Below, in pieces: positions 40,280 to 54,349 of a stretch of DNA of 64,000 nt. The translations under genes were made by a program, and so were the position numbers. Location of the stretch: NCBI GenBank assembly GCA_001464695.1, contig LNDQ01000156.1, forward strand, positions 186,001 through 250,000. Direction: 5' to 3'. This stretch comes from Betaproteobacteria bacterium Ga0077523. GTDB taxonomy: Bacteria > Pseudomonadota > Gammaproteobacteria > Burkholderiales > Ga0077523. Within the stretch, counting starts at the first letter, position 1. Every line of letters begins with the position of its first letter. The notes under the pieces were generated by a model. The model did no database searches and was not told where the DNA came from. It saw nothing but the letters and a program-made list of their open reading frames with translations.

Positions 40280-41554
40280 ATGACCGCAGCCCCCAAGACA
40301 CTCGGAGACCTCGCCGTCGCCGACGACTACGACCCGAACTCGATGCCGGTCGCCAAGGCGCGCAGCCACATCCGCGCGTTCCTGACGCCGATCGCCACGG
40401 TGGAGCGCGTCGCGGTCCGCAGCGCATTGGGCCGCATCCTCGCGCAAGACATCGTCTCCCCGATCAACGTCCCGGGCCACGACAACTCGGCCATGGACGG
40501 CTACGCGGTGCGCCACGCAGATCTGAAGCCCGACGCCGACGTGACGCTCGAGGTGATCGGTACCTCGTTCGCCGGCAAGCCCTACCTGGGTGCGGTTCGC
40601 AGCGGCGCGGCCGTGCGCATCATGACCGGCGCAGTCATCCCCCCCGATTGCGACACCGTGATTCCTCAGGAGCGCGCGCAGGCGGCGGATGGCAAGGTCA
40701 CGCTGGGGGCCGCGGTACGAAAAGGCCAGAACGCGCGCTATGCGGGCGAGGATCTCAAGGTCGGCCAGGTCGCGCTGAAGGGTGGCCAGCCGGTACGACC
40801 TGCGGAGCTCGGGCTCATGGCTTCTCTGGGCATCGGCGAGGTGGCGGTCTATCGCAAGCTGCGCGTGGCGTTCTTCTCGACCGGGGACGAATTGGTCGGC
40901 ATCGGCGGATCGCTCGGACCGGGCCAGATCTTCGATTCGAATCGCTACACGCTCTACGGCATGCTGACGGACCTCGGCTGCGAGGTGATCGACATGGGCG
41001 TGATCCGCGATACGCCCGAGGCCGTCGAGGCCGCATTCGTGCAGGCAGCCGCTGCCGCCGACGTGGTCATGACCAGCGGCGGCGTATCGGTGGGCGACGC
41101 CGACTATGTGAAGCAGATGCTCGACCGCCTCGGCGAAGTGCTGTTCTGGAAGATCGCGATGAAGCCCGGCAGGCCGCTTGCCTTCGGCAAGATCGGCTCG
41201 GCACATTTCTTCGGGCTGCCCGGCAACCCGGTGGCCGTGATGGTGACCTTCTACCAGTTCGTGCGCGAGGCACTGCAGATCCTGATGGGTCAGACAGCCG
41301 TACCGCTGGTGCCGACGTTCCAGGCGGTTCTTTCGGCGCCGCTCAAGAAGGCGCCCGGGCGTACCGAGTTCCAGCGCGGCATCCTGAGCGCCGGCCCGGA
41401 TGGGCGCTTAAATGTCCGCGTCACTGGCGATCAGGGCTCGGGCATCCTGTCGTCGATGAGCCAGGCGAACTGCTTCGTGGTGCTGTCGGACGCGACGGGC
41501 AACCTGGAGGCCGGGGCGCTGGTCGACGTCCAGGCTTTCCAGGGCGTGCTGTAG
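40280..41554 (+). CDS. moeA: Molybdopterin molybdenumtransferase
   Basis: Inserts molybdate into adenylylated molybdopterin. The 424-residue protein has VPGHDNSAMDGYAVR, IMTGAVIPPDCDTVIPQE, FSTGDELV, FDSNRYTL and TSGGVSVGDADYVKQ, then FGLPGNPVAVMVTF and a C-terminal beta domain. All are MoeA signatures in order. It follows moaA in the same direction with 179 bp between. No moaC or moaB is seen in the window. Confidence 0.96.
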   Translation: MTAAPKTLGDLAVADDYDPNSMPVAKARSHIRAFLTPIATVERVAVRSALGRILAQDIVSPINVPGHDNSAMDGYAVRHADLKPDADVTLEVIGTSFAGKPYLGAVRSGAAVRIMTGAVIPPDCDTVIPQERAQAADGKVTLGAAVRKGQNARYAGEDLKVGQVALKGGQPVRPAELGLMASLGIGEVAVYRKLRVAFFSTGDELVGIGGSLGPGQIFDSNRYTLYGMLTDLGCEVIDMGVIRDTPEAVEAAFVQAAAAADVVMTSGGVSVGDADYVKQMLDRLGEVLFWKIAMKPGRPLAFGKIGSAHFFGLPGNPVAVMVTFYQFVREALQILMGQTAVPLVPTFQAVLSAPLKKAPGRTEFQRGILSAGPDGRLNVRVTGDQGSGILSSMSQANCFVVLSDATGNLEAGALVDVQAFQGVL

Positions 41555-41567
41555 CGGAACGCCGACG

Positions 41568-41692
41568 GCCCCCGTGCCCACCTTCCCCCAGCAGAGCTGG
41601 GCGAAGGCGCAGTACGCCCCCTCCTCCACCGAAGGTGGGGGAAGGTGGGGGAAGGTTGGGATGGGGGCGCGCGCTACAACTTGGGCCCGAGC
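41568..41692. repeat. Interspersed repeat, family B copy 2
   Basis: CCCACCTTCCCCCAGCAGAGC resembles 17060-17090. It is followed by CCTCCACCGAAGGTGGGGGAAGGTGGGGGAAGG with tandem AGGTGGGGGA units and potential stems. It lies between convergent moeA and the hydroxylase gene, as copy 1 lies between convergent genes, so a transcription-ending role is possible. Confidence 0.65.
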
Positions 41693-41693
41693 C

Positions 41694-42536
41694 TCAGGCG
41701 CCTTGATGCGACTCGCGCTCCCGGGAGCGCTCGACACTTACCCGCACCTCCGGCTTGAGGTGCTTCTCGCTGTACCCGTTGAAGATGTGCCCGAGGAGCC
41801 CGCGGTTGAGGTCGCTCGTGCCCATGAACCAGTCCGCGATGGGGAACGTGAGGTTCATGTTGCGCTCCATCATGAGGCCGTGGTTGTGATGCGCAGTGTG
41901 ATGGCGCCGGATGGTGTTCACGAACGGCATGGTGCGCACGAACCAGTTCTCGTGCACGTGACAGCAGTAGTGGAAGGTCTCGTAGATCAGGTACTGGCCG
42001 ACGATGGTGACCATCAGGATGTAGCCGGCGTTGGGATTGATGGCCCAACCCAGCGCCAGCGCGAAGGGCACACCGAAGGCCATGAACGTCGCGAGCGCAC
42101 GCCACGGAAAGAAGATGATGCGGAACTCGCGGGTGGAATCCACCGTCATTTCGTTGCTGGTGAAGTACTGGTGGTGCTGACGCGTGTGCCGGTCGTAGAT
42201 GGCGCGCAGCGCGAACACGTCCACCAGCCGGTGCATCACGTACTTGTGGATCCACCACTCGAACCAGTTCGAGAAGGCGAACACCGGGATCACGAGCAGC
42301 CACTCCCAGGTGGCGTCCTGCAGGCGGCTCACGCACCACGCGATGACGATCAGCCCCACGCTGTACATCACGCCGATGTGCACGAGCCCGTTGTACCAGG
42401 GGCTGATCGCAGCCTGGTATTCCTCGCGGAAGCGACGCTGGCGTTCGGTCATCATGTCGGCGCCGCCGGGCCGCCCCAAGGCGCCGGGCGCCCCCTCGGG
42501 GGGCAGCGAACGCAGAGAGCTTGGGGGCTCATTCAT
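41694..42536 (-). CDS. Fatty acid hydroxylase / sterol desaturase superfamily protein
   Basis: A 280-residue membrane di-iron oxygenase. The histidine clusters HKYVMH, HTRQHH, HYCCHVHEN and RRHHTAHHNH are spaced as in the superfamily, within four to five hydrophobic helices. The ATG at 42536 has a strong GGAGGAGGA site. Residues 6-27 (SLRSLPPEGAPGALGRPGGA) are encoded by a family A repeat, and the conserved body starts at MMTERQRRF (42455). It is the last of four leftward genes (MFS, P450, binding protein, this). The substrate is unknown. Confidence 0.87.
   Translation of the reverse strand: MNEPPSSLRSLPPEGAPGALGRPGGADMMTERQRRFREEYQAAISPWYNGLVHIGVMYSVGLIVIAWCVSRLQDATWEWLLVIPVFAFSNWFEWWIHKYVMHRLVDVFALRAIYDRHTRQHHQYFTSNEMTVDSTREFRIIFFPWRALATFMAFGVPFALALGWAINPNAGYILMVTIVGQYLIYETFHYCCHVHENWFVRTMPFVNTIRRHHTAHHNHGLMMERNMNLTFPIADWFMGTSDLNRGLLGHIFNGYSEKHLKPEVRVSVERSRERESHQGA
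42450..42530. repeat. Family A repeat within the 5' end of the hydroxylase gene
   Basis: The minus strand contains CTTGGGGCGGCCCGGCG, identical to 15453-15469, followed and preceded by C- and G-runs typical of the repeat. It lies between the hydroxylase start codon and its conserved body and stays in frame. Confidence 0.72.
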
Positions 42537-42553
42537 TTTTTCCTCCTCCGCTG

Positions 42554-43708
42554 CTACTTCGACAGGTGGAACTCGCCGCCGCGCACTTCAATCATGCGAA
42601 AGCTCGAAAGGTCCAGGCCCATGTGGTCGGTCGCGGACAGATTGAAGACACCGGCCGTACCGACATGGTCGCGGGTTGATTCGATCGCGGCACGCACCTT
42701 CTCGCGGTCCGTTCCGCCGGCGCGCTTGATCGACTCGACCGCGATCGCGAGCGCATCGTAAGCATAGCCGCCGAACGTCGCAGGCTCTTCGCCGTAGCGT
42801 TCACGATACTCCTTGCGATAGGCCACCAGCACCGGCTTCTGCGGGTCGCCGGCAGGCAGGTCATCGGCCACGATCAGCGCCGGTGAAGCGAGCCGCACGC
42901 CCTCCGCCGACTTGCCGGCGAGTTCGATGAAGTCCAGTGCAGCGACACCGTGCGTGTGGTACAGCGGCAGCTTCACACCGAGCTGATCATAGTTGCGAGT
43001 CGCCAGGGCCGGACCCTGCCCCAACCCCACCACGAGCACGGCCTGCACGCCGGGCGCATTGCGGATGCGCGTGAGCTGCGGGGTCACGTCGGTGTCCTTC
43101 TGTGCATAGGTCTCGTCCGCCGCGAGCGTGATGCCGTAGCGAGGTGCCAGCTTGAACGCTTCCTGCCGGCTCGATTGCCCGAGGCCCGAGGTCTCTGACA
43201 GCAGCCCGATCTTCGAGATGCCGCGGGCTTTCATGTCGCCGAAGATGCGCTCGATCGACTGGCGGTCGGTACCTGGCGTCTTGAACACCCACTTGCGCGG
43301 CGGTTCGATCACGACAATGCCGCCGGCCAGCGAGATGAACGGGATGCCCGCCGCTTCCACGAAAGGCACGACCGCCATGGTGGTTCCGGTGGTCGTGCCG
43401 CCGATGATGAGGTCGACCTTGTCGGATTCGATCAGGCGCTTCACGAATCCGTTCGCCTTGGCGGCGTCGCCCCCGTCGTCATAGACCGCCAGCTCGAGCT
43501 TGCGACCGAGGACGCCACCCTGCGCGTTGATCTTTTCCACATAGAGTTTGAGCGTCTTCAGCTCCGGGTCTCCGAGGAAGGAAGCCGGCCCCGTGGTCGA
43601 CAGGAACGAACCGATGCGGATCGGCTGCTGGGCCATGACTGCCGTGGCGAGCACGATCCCGGCAAGGGCGGTAGCCAGTTGGACGGCACGGCGCCACGGA
43701 GCGCACAT
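42554..43708 (-). CDS. Branched-chain amino acid-type ABC transporter substrate-binding protein (orphan)
   Basis: A 384-residue periplasmic binding protein of the LivK type. The signal peptide ends VMAQ, then IRIGSFLSTTGPASFLGDPELKTLKLYVEKINAQGGVLGRKLEL opens the family fold. YEEPATFGGYAYDALAIAV-type and AIESTRDHVGTAGVFNLSATDHMGL segments follow. ATG at 43708 is preceded by GGGAGGA; ATG 43726 is less well placed. No permease or ATPase genes adjoin it. It sits between the P450 and hydroxylase genes with gaps of 24 and 17 bp, so its ligand may relate to them. Confidence 0.9.
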   Translation of the reverse strand: MCAPWRRAVQLATALAGIVLATAVMAQQPIRIGSFLSTTGPASFLGDPELKTLKLYVEKINAQGGVLGRKLELAVYDDGGDAAKANGFVKRLIESDKVDLIIGGTTTGTTMAVVPFVEAAGIPFISLAGGIVVIEPPRKWVFKTPGTDRQSIERIFGDMKARGISKIGLLSETSGLGQSSRQEAFKLAPRYGITLAADETYAQKDTDVTPQLTRIRNAPGVQAVLVVGLGQGPALATRNYDQLGVKLPLYHTHGVAALDFIELAGKSAEGVRLASPALIVADDLPAGDPQKPVLVAYRKEYRERYGEEPATFGGYAYDALAIAVESIKRAGGTDREKVRAAIESTRDHVGTAGVFNLSATDHMGLDLSSFRMIEVRGGEFHLSK

Positions 43709-43732
43709 CGGAGAATCCTCCCGCATTCGTTC

Positions 43733-44989
43733 TTATGGGCCGGATTGTAGCCGCACCGGCAGTCGGAGCAGGCCCCGGAAGCGGACACGCCCGCCTCGCA
43801 CCGGCGGACCGTTCGGCTCATAGCGGGGAAAACGTGCCAGGAAGCGGCCGATGGCTACCCTGCCTTCGAGTCTCGCCACCTGCATCCCCACGCACTGGTG
43901 CGGCCCGGAGCCGAAAGCGAGATGTCGGTTGGGCGACCGGCACAGATCGAGGCGATCAGGGTCGCCGAACTGGGCCGGGTCGCGATTGGCGGCACCGATG
44001 CACAGCGTGATCCGCGTGCCAGGCGGGACCTCCAGCTCGGCGATGCGAGCCGGTGCACTGCTGATGCGGTTGCCGAGCTGATTGGAGCTCTCGAAGCGCA
44101 GGAATTCCTCCACCGCGGTGCGGATCCGCTCGGGCTCCGCAATCAACCGCTCCTTTTCCTCAGGCCACTCGAGCAGCGCTGCCAGCGCGTTGCCGATGAG
44201 GTTGGTGGTGGTTTCGTGCCCGGCGTTGAGCAGGAAGATGCAGTTGTGCAGCAGCTCGCGTTCGTCGAGCTTCTCGCCGTCCTGCTCGCCCTGGATGAGG
44301 CGGGTGAGCACGTCGACGTTCGGATCGCCCGGCCGGCGGCGGCGCTCGGCCACCAGGCCTCGGAGATAGTCGAGCATCTCGGTCACGGCTGCGTTGCCGG
44401 CCGCCGCCACCTGGGGCGCCAGAACCGGCTCGAGGGCGCCGAGGATGGCGAGGGACCAGGCCCGCAGGGGGCCACGTTCCGCGCGTGGCACATCGAGCAG
44501 GTTGCCGATGATCTCCACCGGTATCGCGCCGGCGAAGGCCTCGATGAGATCGCCTTCGCCGCGCGCCTCGAGTGCGTCGAGCAGGCGATCCACCAGAGCG
44601 ATCAACCCGGGTTCCATGGCGGCCACATGCCGCGGCGTGAGCGCGCCGGCGATCAGCCGCCGCACTCGCGTGTGATAAGGCGGGTCGTTGAACACCAGGC
44701 TCGTCGTGTGGTGCTCGTACAGCGGAGTGGCGCCGTACTTGGGTCCGAACTCCAGCTGCTTGTCGGAGCTGAAGAGCTTCGGTTCCTTGTAGACCGAGAT
44801 CAGGTCGTCGAAGCGGGTCAGGAACAGCGAGCCGTCGGCGAGGCGCTTGACCGGCTCATGCTCCCGCAGCGCGTGGTACCACGGGTACGGGTTGTCGCAG
44901 AAACCGTCCGGCAGGTGGTGCAGGTCGAACCCTGCTGCTGCAGTGCGCGCCCATGGATCGGCAAAGCGCGGCGCCGGACGGGTCGGCAT
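43733..44989 (-). CDS. Cytochrome P450
   Basis: A 418-residue soluble bacterial P450. It has the I-helix oxygen motif AGHETT, the K-helix ExxR (EEFLRFE), and the heme loop FGSGPHQCVG with the thiolate Cys366. The N-terminal half includes FNDPPYHTRVRRLIAGALTPRHV, a common class I feature. No ferredoxin or reductase gene is nearby, so electrons come from elsewhere. It lies 29 bp after the MFS gene and 24 bp before the binding protein gene. The substrate is unknown. Confidence 0.94.
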   Translation of the reverse strand: MPTRPAPRFADPWARTAAAGFDLHHLPDGFCDNPYPWYHALREHEPVKRLADGSLFLTRFDDLISVYKEPKLFSSDKQLEFGPKYGATPLYEHHTTSLVFNDPPYHTRVRRLIAGALTPRHVAAMEPGLIALVDRLLDALEARGEGDLIEAFAGAIPVEIIGNLLDVPRAERGPLRAWSLAILGALEPVLAPQVAAAGNAAVTEMLDYLRGLVAERRRRPGDPNVDVLTRLIQGEQDGEKLDERELLHNCIFLLNAGHETTTNLIGNALAALLEWPEEKERLIAEPERIRTAVEEFLRFESSNQLGNRISSAPARIAELEVPPGTRITLCIGAANRDPAQFGDPDRLDLCRSPNRHLAFGSGPHQCVGMQVARLEGRVAIGRFLARFPRYEPNGPPVRGGRVRFRGLLRLPVRLQSGP

Positions 44990-45018
44990 CGAGTCGACCT
45001 CTCGTCCGGCTCAGGGCA

Positions 45019-46659
45019 TCAGTGGAAGAGCACCACGGCCTTCTGCACAGTCTTGAAGACGCCCCATGCGAGCGGGATACCCACGAGCAGCCAGAAGCCG
45101 AACACCAGCGCCGGACTGCTCGGACCTCCCGCACCACCGGCGGCGCTGGCCGCGGTGGCCGCATCGGCGGCCGCAGCTCGCTCGTGCGCGAGCTTGCGCT
45201 CCGCCGCGAGCTCCTCGTCGGTCATGAACCACTTGGCCGCGACCGGTCGCACCAGCAGATTGCAGAGGAAACCGCCGACCAGCAGGCCGGCCAGCACATA
45301 CATCGTGGTGTCGTAGGCTTGCGCCTTGGGCACACCCGACTTGATCTGCGCGTCGTTGATGTAGTTGACCAGGACCGGCCCGAGTATCCCCGCAGCCGAC
45401 CACGCGGTAAGCAGCCGACCGTGGATCGCCCCGACCATCTGTGTGCCGAACATGTCGGCGAGGTAGGCCGGGATGGTCGCGAAGCCGCCGCCGTACATGG
45501 TGAGGATGATGCAGAAGATCCCCACGTACAGCGCGACGCTGCCCGCCTGTCCGGCCGATGGTGCATACGCATAGAGCACGAAACCCAGCACGAAGAAGAC
45601 GAAGTAGGTCGCCTTGCGTCCGATGTAGTCGGAGGCCGAGGCCCAGACGATCCGCCCACCGATGTTGAACAGGCTGAGCAACCCGGTGAAGCCCGCGGCG
45701 ATGGCCGCGACCTGCAGCAGTTGATCCTTGTCGAGCTGATCGAACTTGAGATCGAGGCCGATCAGCTTGCCGGCGAAGATCTCCTGCAGCATCGGTGAGG
45801 CCATGCCGATCACACCGATGCCGGCGGAGACGTTGAGGCACAGGATGCCCCACAGCAGCCAGAACTGCGGCGTGCGCCAGGCCTTGTTGAGATGGACGTG
45901 ACGCTTGGTGATCATCGCGTTGTCCATCTGCGACTGGGGTGGCGTCCAGCCCTCGGGCTTCCAGCCACTCGGCGGCACCCGGTAGGACAACGCACCGATC
46001 ACCATGAAGACCACATAGATGCCGGCCATGGTGAGAAACGTCTGCCATACGCCCACCGACGTCGGCGTCGCGTAGAAACGCATCAGCATGTCGGCAAGCG
46101 GCGACCCGATCATCGCGCCGCCGCCGAAGCCCATGATCGCCATGCCCGTGGCCATGCCGCGGCGGTCGGGGAACCACTTGATCAGCGTCGACACCGGCGA
46201 GATGTAACCGAGCCCGAGCCCGATGCCGCCGATGACGCCGGAACCCAGCCACATCGCCCAGAGTTGATGGTTCATCACGCCTACGGCGGACAGCACGAGC
46301 CCGCCGCACCAGCAGAGTGCCGACACCATGCCGGCGCGGCGTGGTCCCGCGCGTTCGAGCCAGCCACCCCACAATGCCGCGCTCGAGCCGAGGAAGACGA
46401 AGAACAGCGTGTACATCCAGCCGAGCATCGGCTTGTCCCAGTCGCACGCGGTCGTGTACAACTTCTCGAACCAGTGCATGTCTGCCGGACACGCGATCGG
46501 CTTGGTGATGCCCAGCGCCTTGGTGAGCGGAATCCAGAAGACGGAGAATCCGTACGCCATGCCGATGCAAAGATGGATGCAGAGTGCCGCGGGCGGCACG
46601 AGCCACCGGTTGAAACCGGGGCGAGCGATGGTGCGCTCCTTGTCGAGAAATCCGGCCAT
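45019..46659 (-). CDS. OFA-type MFS transporter with fused C-terminal small membrane domain
   Basis: A 546-residue major facilitator of the oxalate/formate antiporter type, about twelve helices. FNRWLVPPAALCIHLCIGMAYGFSVFWIPL opens it, with WFPDRRGMATGMAIMGFGGGAMIG and the later FATIPAYLADMFGTQMVGAIHGRLLTAWSAAG as family motifs. After the twelfth helix, an Ala-rich linker leads to a further helix, PALVFGFWLLVGIPLAWGVFKT. That helix resembles the separately encoded small subunit often found beside such transporters. First gene of the leftward four-gene set. The substrate is not established; carboxylates are likely. Confidence 0.88.
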   Translation of the reverse strand: MAGFLDKERTIARPGFNRWLVPPAALCIHLCIGMAYGFSVFWIPLTKALGITKPIACPADMHWFEKLYTTACDWDKPMLGWMYTLFFVFLGSSAALWGGWLERAGPRRAGMVSALCWCGGLVLSAVGVMNHQLWAMWLGSGVIGGIGLGLGYISPVSTLIKWFPDRRGMATGMAIMGFGGGAMIGSPLADMLMRFYATPTSVGVWQTFLTMAGIYVVFMVIGALSYRVPPSGWKPEGWTPPQSQMDNAMITKRHVHLNKAWRTPQFWLLWGILCLNVSAGIGVIGMASPMLQEIFAGKLIGLDLKFDQLDKDQLLQVAAIAAGFTGLLSLFNIGGRIVWASASDYIGRKATYFVFFVLGFVLYAYAPSAGQAGSVALYVGIFCIILTMYGGGFATIPAYLADMFGTQMVGAIHGRLLTAWSAAGILGPVLVNYINDAQIKSGVPKAQAYDTTMYVLAGLLVGGFLCNLLVRPVAAKWFMTDEELAAERKLAHERAAAADAATAASAAGGAGGPSSPALVFGFWLLVGIPLAWGVFKTVQKAVVLFH

Positions 46660-46835
46660 GCCGTCAGGCTCCTCTGCTCGTTTGTTGTAGTGTGGCGCGA
46701 ACCTTCACTCGGTCCGGCAGTCCGGATTCGCGTCATAGGAAAAATTCTGCAAATGGCCCAAGGGCATAGACCGGCGGCGATGATACCGGGGATGTCCTCA
46801 GGGGAACAGACCGCCCGGGTCTCGGGACCCTGCGC

Positions 46836-47435
46836 TTGAAAACGGCCCCGCGACCGCTCGTCACCGGCGTCGTCCTGTGCGGTGGTCGGGCACGGCGGAT
46901 GGATGGCGCCGACAAGGGTCTCGCGCTGCTGCGCGACCGGCCGATGATCGCGTACGTGCTGGACCGGTTCGCTGCCCAGGTGGACCAGGTGCTCATCAAC
47001 GCCAATCGCAGCCTCGATGCCTATCGCACGTTCGGCCCCGAAGTCATCGAGGACGACATCGCAGGGTTCCCGGGGCCACTGGCTGGTGTTCGCTGCGGCC
47101 TGGCGCGGGCCGCACACGGGCTGGTGGCCACGGTTCCCTGCGACGCCCCGCGACTGCCGGCCGATCTCGTTGCACGGTTGCTGGCAGCCTTGCTGGAGCA
47201 CGACGCCGCCGCTGCCGTCGCCTCGAGTGGTGGCAGGACCCAACCGGTTTTCGCGCTCTACCACCGGTCGGCGCTGACGACGCTCGATGAGTTTCTCGCT
47301 GCCGGCGGGCGCAAGGTGGATCAATGGCAAAACGAGATCGGTGCCGTGCGTGTCGCCTTCGACGGGGCGGAGGATGCCTTTGCCAACATCAACACCCTGG
47401 AGGACCTCGCCCGCGCCGAGCGCACGCTGGAGTGA
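46836..47435 (+). CDS. mobA: Molybdenum cofactor guanylyltransferase
   Basis: Attaches GMP to molybdopterin to make the dinucleotide cofactor of DMSO-reductase-family enzymes. The 199-residue protein has VLCGGRARRMDGADKGLALL (GTP loop), INANRS, DDIAGFPGPLAGV, TVPCDAPRLP and the terminal FANINTLEDLARAE. The start is TTG at 46836; no better ATG precedes the conserved sequence. It is divergent from the OFA-transporter gene, and family A repeats follow it. Confidence 0.93.
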   Translation: MKTAPRPLVTGVVLCGGRARRMDGADKGLALLRDRPMIAYVLDRFAAQVDQVLINANRSLDAYRTFGPEVIEDDIAGFPGPLAGVRCGLARAAHGLVATVPCDAPRLPADLVARLLAALLEHDAAAAVASSGGRTQPVFALYHRSALTTLDEFLAAGGRKVDQWQNEIGAVRVAFDGAEDAFANINTLEDLARAERTLE

Positions 47436-47437
47436 TG

Positions 47438-47640
47438 TCCCCCCCGAGGGGGCCAGCCCTCTTGTGGGCTGAGGCCGGACACAGACAGTCCCTGCGGACT
47501 GTCTGTGCCTACCGAAGGCCATCGCCCTCCGGGCGATGGCAGGCCCGGCGAGGGCTGAAGGTGATGTCCCCCCCGATGGGCCTGCGGCCCTTCTCCCCGA
47601 GGGGGCCAGCCCTCTGCGGGCAGTCCGGCGAGGGCTCAGC
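47438..47640. repeat. Two consecutive family A repeats between mobA and ftsB
   Basis: Both units contain CCCCCCCGA, GGGGGCCAGCCCTCT and end in CCGGCGAGGGCT. The first (about 47438-47560) has an internal insertion with stems ACAGACAGTCC...GGACTGTCTGT and GCCATCGCCC-TCC-GGGCGATGGC. The second spans 47563-47640 and abuts the ftsB stop. The placement between convergent genes suggests transcription ending, but this is inference. Confidence 0.75.
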
Positions 47641-47926
47641 GCTTGGTGGCGGGAGCCGCGCCCAGCACCTGGAAGAACAGCTCGTCCTGCCGGATCATGC
47701 CGAGTTCTGCCCGCGCCCGCTCTTCGATCGCGTCGTAGCCCTGCTTCAAATCGCGCACTTCGGCATCGAGCGCCGCGTTGCGGCTGCGCAGTTCCTCGTT
47801 CTTCACGCGCTGCGCCGCGACCTGCTCGCTCAAGTCGTGCACGCGAAGCCAGCCGCCCTTGCCGAACCACAGCGGGTTCTGCAGCAGCACGATCGCCACG
47901 ACCAGCCCGATGGTCAGGAAGCGCAT
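47636..47926 (-). CDS. ftsB: Cell division protein FtsB
   Basis: A 96-residue divisome protein bridging FtsL and FtsQ. A short N-terminus and one membrane helix ([19 protein letters not shown]) are followed by a coiled coil (residues 30-70, [20 protein letters not shown]) and the conserved [21 protein letters not shown]. It lies 15 bp downstream of eno, the usual order in beta- and gammaproteobacteria. Confidence 0.95.
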   Translation of the reverse strand: MRFLTIGLVVAIVLLQNPLWFGKGGWLRVHDLSEQVAAQRVKNEELRSRNAALDAEVRDLKQGYDAIEERARAELGMIRQDELFFQVLGAAPATKR

Positions 47927-47941
47927 GGGCCGCGGCGAATC

Positions 47942-51829
<3,888 letters not shown>

Positions 51830-51869
51830 CTAGAAAACCTCCGGCGCGAGCGTGGGGGTCGTTTCATAT

Positions 51870-54266
<2,397 letters not shown>

Positions 54267-54349
54267 CAGGAATCTCCCCCTGCTACCGCGTTTGATCGGG
54301 TGCGACGAAAACTGCTATGTTACCGAACAACGTATTGCAGCGCAGCACG

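Noticed and set aside
47438-47640. A small insertion sequence between mobA and ftsB
   Set aside because: No transposase reading frame and no terminal repeats of an IS. The content is two repeat units with hairpins.
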